Below, piece after piece: positions 61,129 through 64,000 of a stretch of DNA of 64,000 bases; within the stretch, counting starts at the first letter, position 1, and each line of letters begins with the position of its first letter. The stretch lies in NCBI GenBank assembly GCA_002480925.1, contig DLDA01000017.1, positions 40,998-104,997 on the forward strand, read 5' to 3'. Origin of the DNA: Lachnospiraceae bacterium UBA7784 (GTDB taxonomy: Bacteria > Bacillota > Clostridia > Lachnospirales > Lachnospiraceae). The notes below the pieces were generated by a model. It made no database searches. It saw only the letters and a program-made list of their open reading frames with translations, and was not told where the DNA came from. The position numbers and the translations under genes are program-made.

Positions 61129-62369
61129 TAGTCAAGCCTTTTAAAATATTTTTTAGCTTTCTTACCCTTGATGATACGGTGCATGTCGTTTATTATCTGA
61201 TCGCTCTCGTCAGCAGACTGATATATATCGGCGCTTGTCTCATATACATTTCCATCCCTTACAGCCTTCATATCACTAAATAGGCTGTTTCTGTCGGTAA
61301 GAGCGGATAAGGAACCTATGCTTCCTTCTATAGTTGTGTTTATTATCATTATATCTGTATCCCCTGCGGTCTTATAGAAATCCTCAAAGGAGAGATTTAC
61401 AGTAGGAGAGTGCGAATCGCTGTCAGGATTTCTAAGATCGGGGAAGGCATATTCTCCACCGGCACGTTCTATCATTGCAGGTATATAGTCGCTTCCGGAA
61501 CGGACGACGACATTGTTTTCTGCATCAAGAGAAAAATATGCGACGGACTTGCCGGTCTTTTCCAGCTGGTTTACCTTTTCTATGTTCTTGTACTTCTCGT
61601 TGAAGAAGCGGAAGGCCTCATTCTTATGACCGGTGATGATCCCGTAAACCTTTACCCATTCAAGCCTTGCCTCTGGAGTTGATTCATAACTCGAGTAATC
61701 GATCATCACAGGAATGCCTAGTTTAAGGAGTTTTTCCCTGACAGCAGGAGTATGAAGGATCATAGTTGATTCAATGGCCAACGAGGCTTTCCCGTCGGTA
61801 AGTCTTTCATAATCTGGAGCAGAATACTTTCCGGCGAACCTTATCTGCTTATTATCCATTGCATCCTTAAGCTGTGATATGGACCAGTCAGCGGGTCTAA
61901 TGCTTGAGAAGCCTATATCATCTATAGCATTACAGGCCCTGAAGAAGGAACCGCATGCCGTAGCTGCAAGGTAGATATTGCCCTGGCCCTGATCGATAAT
62001 AGTAAGCTCGTCTCCGAAATCCTTTTTTACCTCATCTGTGGAGAAGTCCAAAGGGCAGATCAGGTAGTTCTGATTGCCCTCTATGACAAGCAGATAGAGG
62101 GTCTTACCGTACTTTTTATATTCTGTGACTGAGAAATGAGTGGCAGCCGTATTCTGGTAGGTCGTCCCCTCGGTAAAGCCGTTTGTGGAAAGCTTTTTTA
62201 AAAGCTCCTTCTCATTTCTGGTGCCTATAGATGCCTTTTTCTGCTCTGTATAGACATATTGCTTTGTCCCGGAGGTAGGAAGGATAGAGCATGATGAAAG
62301 CAGAAGGCAGGCAAAGATAAGCAATAAGAAAACTGCTGGCATAGAATGGTCTCGCGTCTTCTGTGACAT
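61128..62369 (-). CDS. Iron/heme-type ABC transporter substrate-binding lipoprotein
   Basis: A 413-residue lipoprotein. The signal peptide MPAVFLLLIFACLLLSS ends in lipobox LSSC near residue 27. The body is a class III (BtuF/FhuD-like) binding protein, with VMIDYSSYESTPEARLEWVKVYGIITG, VAYFSLDAENNVVVRSGSDYIPAMIERAGGEYAF and NVYETSADIYQSADE. AAAGGAG precedes ATG 62369. It is the middle gene of a three-gene unit with a NEAT-like surface protein and the FecCD permease, pointing to heme or iron. Confidence 0.88.
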   Translation of the reverse strand: MSQKTRDHSMPAVFLLLIFACLLLSSCSILPTSGTKQYVYTEQKKASIGTRNEKELLKKLSTNGFTEGTTYQNTAATHFSVTEYKKYGKTLYLLVIEGNQNYLICPLDFSTDEVKKDFGDELTIIDQGQGNIYLAATACGSFFRACNAIDDIGFSSIRPADWSISQLKDAMDNKQIRFAGKYSAPDYERLTDGKASLAIESTMILHTPAVREKLLKLGIPVMIDYSSYESTPEARLEWVKVYGIITGHKNEAFRFFNEKYKNIEKVNQLEKTGKSVAYFSLDAENNVVVRSGSDYIPAMIERAGGEYAFPDLRNPDSDSHSPTVNLSFEDFYKTAGDTDIMIINTTIEGSIGSLSALTDRNSLFSDMKAVRDGNVYETSADIYQSADESDQIINDMHRIIKGKKAKKYFKRLD

Positions 62370-62798
62370 TTAATGTCTCCTTTCTTTTCTGATGAAAAGA
62401 ACAGCAGCAATGACTGCTATCACTATAGCTGCAAGAACAGGGACGATAATGAGCGATCCTGGCCCGGTCCTTTTTGCCCTTGCTGTATCGAAGCGGATAG
62501 TGTATGAGATCTCGTGAGGCTTTGTCATAGCAGTCGTATCTCCTATGACACGAAGAGGCTTGTTTAAGTCCTTTACAGGTATATCAAAGCGTGAGTTGCC
62601 CTTCTTGTTTACCTTCAGATATTTCCTGCCGTCTACCTTCATATAGTCATAGTAGCCTGACGACCAGGTGATCTCTGCAGTTGTCTTTCCTGCTTTTATA
62701 TGGACTGGAGCCGGAGAGGCAATACCAGCCCGCCCGCTGCCACCGGACAGGGAAACAGGAATTTCATAGTTACCAGGTGATAAAGTTTTGTTATTCAT
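62370..62798 (-). CDS. NEAT-like iron/heme-binding domain protein with C-terminal anchor
   Basis: A 142-residue protein. Residues 8-105 look like a NEAT-type domain (NYEIPVSL, VHIKAGKTTAEITWSSGYYDYMKVDGRKYL, TTAMTKPHEISYTIRFD). Residues 113-135 are one hydrophobic helix followed by RKERRH, a membrane anchor. No N-terminal signal peptide is present, odd for a surface protein, so the 5' end may be lost or export unusual. The start codon lies 7 bases from a -10 box with no ribosome site. Its stop abuts the binding-protein start. Confidence 0.65.
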   Translation of the reverse strand: MNNKTLSPGNYEIPVSLSGGSGRAGIASPAPVHIKAGKTTAEITWSSGYYDYMKVDGRKYLKVNKKGNSRFDIPVKDLNKPLRVIGDTTAMTKPHEISYTIRFDTARAKRTGPGSLIIVPVLAAIVIAVIAAVLFIRKERRH

Positions 62799-62805
62799 AG
62801 GAGTA

Positions 62806-62834
62806 AGTATAGCATAGGTGGTGGGGGAGGTAAA
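62806..62834 (-). promoter_or_regulatory. Promoter of the NEAT-like gene (leaderless geometry)
   Basis: On the minus strand TTTACC (62834-62829) and TATACT (62811-62806), spacer 17. The -10 box ends 7 bases before the ATG. Confidence 0.6.
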
Positions 62835-62960
62835 GGAGGGGGTTCGTACATATGACTGCCTCCGTAATTATGTGCGTCCCTGCTCCATCCCTACAAGAAT
62901 TATAAGTGTTCTGAGAGTTGAAAATAATAATCTGTTGCTATAGAATATTTAGTGCAAGCA

Positions 62961-62987
62961 TAAATGTTTTGATAAATGTGTCGAAAT
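62961..62987 (+). promoter_or_regulatory. Sigma-28-type promoter of flagellin
   Basis: TAAA at 62961-62964, a 15-base spacer, and GTCGAAAT at 62980-62987, which matches the flagellar consensus GCCGATAT at six of eight positions. Confidence 0.7.
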
Positions 62988-63042
62988 AGAATATGTATTG
63001 TTAGTTTTTCTTATATTTTATCTGAGTCACGGAGGGAAACGT

Positions 63043-64000
63043 ATGATTGTAGTAGCGCATAACATGGCTGCGATGAACGCTGACAGACAGCTTAAGATTG
63101 TCACGGGACAGAAGAGTAAGTCAGCCGAGAAGCTGTCCAGCGGCTACAGGATAAACAGGGCGGCGGATGACGCTGCTGGCCTGGCAATTTCTGAGAAGAT
63201 GAGGTATCAGATAAGAGGGCTGGACAGAGGACTTGATAATACAAAAGACGGGATCTCATTCATACAGGTAGCTGATGGCGCCATGGATGAAGTGGATAAG
63301 ATACTTCAGAGAATGAATGAACTGGCAGTTCAGGCTTCTAATGATACTAATACCTCATCAGACAGAGCGGCGATCAACCTTGAAGTTACGAATCTGAAAA
63401 AGGAAATTAACAGAATAGGAAAAGATACAGAATTTAATACCCTGAAGGTATTTGACGGGGATGTAACCATTCCTGATATGACCATTACAGGGAAATACTA
63501 CACGAAGGATAATATAGGGTTTTTTAATTCCTCATTCGATGCCGCTACTCATAAAGCACAGTATGGCGGATTTCTGGTGGATGGGAAAAGAATACCGTGG
63601 AATCAGGTTGACCCTAACCTGGCATCTGTAGATCCGGCTACTGGAAAGACTACTTTCAAAGCGGGCACATATAAATATGATCCATACGGAAACGACCCGT
63701 TTGTGATCGAGGCGCAGGATGGAACAAGTCTGCCTAAAGTTACAAGAGAGATTAAGATTAACGGGATTGGCGGGGATATATACTGTAACGGTCAGAAGTA
63801 TTCGTGGGAAAGCCTGATCGACGGGAATGGCAGAAGCATGGAAAATGCTGGGCTTCACAGCGGCACCTGGCACACGCCTGATGGCAAAAATTTTATTGAG
63901 ATGAATGTCACGCAGACTGGGGGTGGAACTCAGACAAGGTTCAGTATGGAAGATTACCTGGCTGCATTAGGCGAAGGACTGGTAAATCATGCTGATTTTT
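63043..64000 (+). CDS. hag: Flagellin, N-terminal part (runs past window end)
   Basis: ATG 63043 follows CGGAGGG; the frame stays open to the window end (about 319 residues visible). The N-terminal D0/D1 domains are classical: IVVAHNMAAMNADRQ, SAEKLSSGYRINRAADDAAGLAISEKMRYQIRGLDRG, FIQVADGAMDEVDKILQRMNELAVQASNDTN, and FNTLKVFDG. From about residue 145 the sequence diverges into a variable Gly/Thr/Asp-rich D2-like region exposed on the filament. It is transcribed from a sigma-28-like promoter. The C-terminal D1/D0 part is not in the window. Confidence 0.95.
   Translation, partial: MIVVAHNMAAMNADRQLKIVTGQKSKSAEKLSSGYRINRAADDAAGLAISEKMRYQIRGLDRGLDNTKDGISFIQVADGAMDEVDKILQRMNELAVQASNDTNTSSDRAAINLEVTNLKKEINRIGKDTEFNTLKVFDGDVTIPDMTITGKYYTKDNIGFFNSSFDAATHKAQYGGFLVDGKRIPWNQVDPNLASVDPATGKTTFKAGTYKYDPYGNDPFVIEAQDGTSLPKVTREIKINGIGGDIYCNGQKYSWESLIDGNGRSMENAGLHSGTWHTPDGKNFIEMNVTQTGGGTQTRFSMEDYLAALGEGLVNHADF

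Noticed and set aside
62799..62960. Missing 5' part (signal peptide) of the NEAT-like gene
   Set aside because: No minus-strand frame in this region encodes a signal-peptide-like segment; it is purine-rich non-coding DNA with promoter elements.
1..64000. CRISPR arrays, prophage or transposase genes
   Set aside because: No regularly spaced repeats with spacers and no phage or transposase protein families were seen on either strand.

Overview
The window looks like a chromosomal segment of an anaerobic, motile, low-to-mid GC Clostridium of the Lachnospiraceae type. The evidence is the gene content: asnA with asnS, an Amt-PII fusion, pyruvate phosphate dikinase, a GGGtGRT protein with an IscU-like scaffold, a DUF4317 protein, YjfB and flagellin. 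Codon use also fits: AGG/AGA for Arg and ATA for Ile in ordinary genes, but CGT and ATC in probable high-expression genes such as ppdK, pfkA, amt and the sugar-binding protein. The assignment is by family resemblance only. No rRNA, CRISPR array, phage or transposase was seen.

Layout. 1-11.5 kb: housekeeping genes (alpha/beta hydrolase end, methyltransferase, Hsp33, NAD synthetase, PAP2, L,D-transpeptidase, HisC-like aminotransferase, small membrane proteins, PfkA, TrmH-type methylase, a RelQ-like (p)ppGpp synthetase, gamma-carbonic anhydrase). 11.5-16.1 kb: tRNA-Gly(GCC) with a strong promoter, yjfB, thyA-folA-ilvB-ilvN, then a degenerate repeat tract. 16.1-31.3 kb: PI-PLC-like enzyme, DUF4317, asnS, asnA, YerC, PcrA, RlmD, lipid-degrading hydrolases, a GPH-type sugar symporter, the GGGtGRT/scaffold pair and an AraC regulator. 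31.4-39.5 kb: the most unusual block. It runs from an ornithine-cyclodeaminase-like gene through a cytidylate-kinase-like gene and an amino acid permease fused to an iron alcohol dehydrogenase, to a four-gene FAD/iron-sulfur oxidoreductase set resembling HcnABC/opine oxidase/sarcosine oxidase. 39.6-45.5 kb: a spermidine-synthase-like remnant, ppdK, and a cytoplasmic BMP-type sensor with a metallophosphoesterase. 45.5-58.1 kb: alpha-glucan locus with a MalQ-GlgP fusion, a YesN/YesM-type two-component system, a sugar ABC importer and an orphan solute-binding lipoprotein. 58.1-64 kb: Amt-PII fusion, an iron/heme ABC system without its ATPase, and the start of flagellin behind a sigma-28-like promoter.

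How it fits together. The glucan block suggests uptake of maltodextrin-like sugars and phosphorolytic breakdown into glycolysis (PfkA, PPDK). The strongest new signal is regulatory. Two leaders, ahead of the oxidoreductase block and ahead of amt-PII, share one design: a short hairpin with the hexaloop AAAGAC (A at loop position 1, G at 4) whose 3' arm overlaps the 5' arm of an intrinsic terminator. This matches the type of RNA target known for ANTAR antiterminators. It suggests that the uncharacterised oxidoreductase block belongs to the same nitrogen-responsive regulon as the ammonium transporter.
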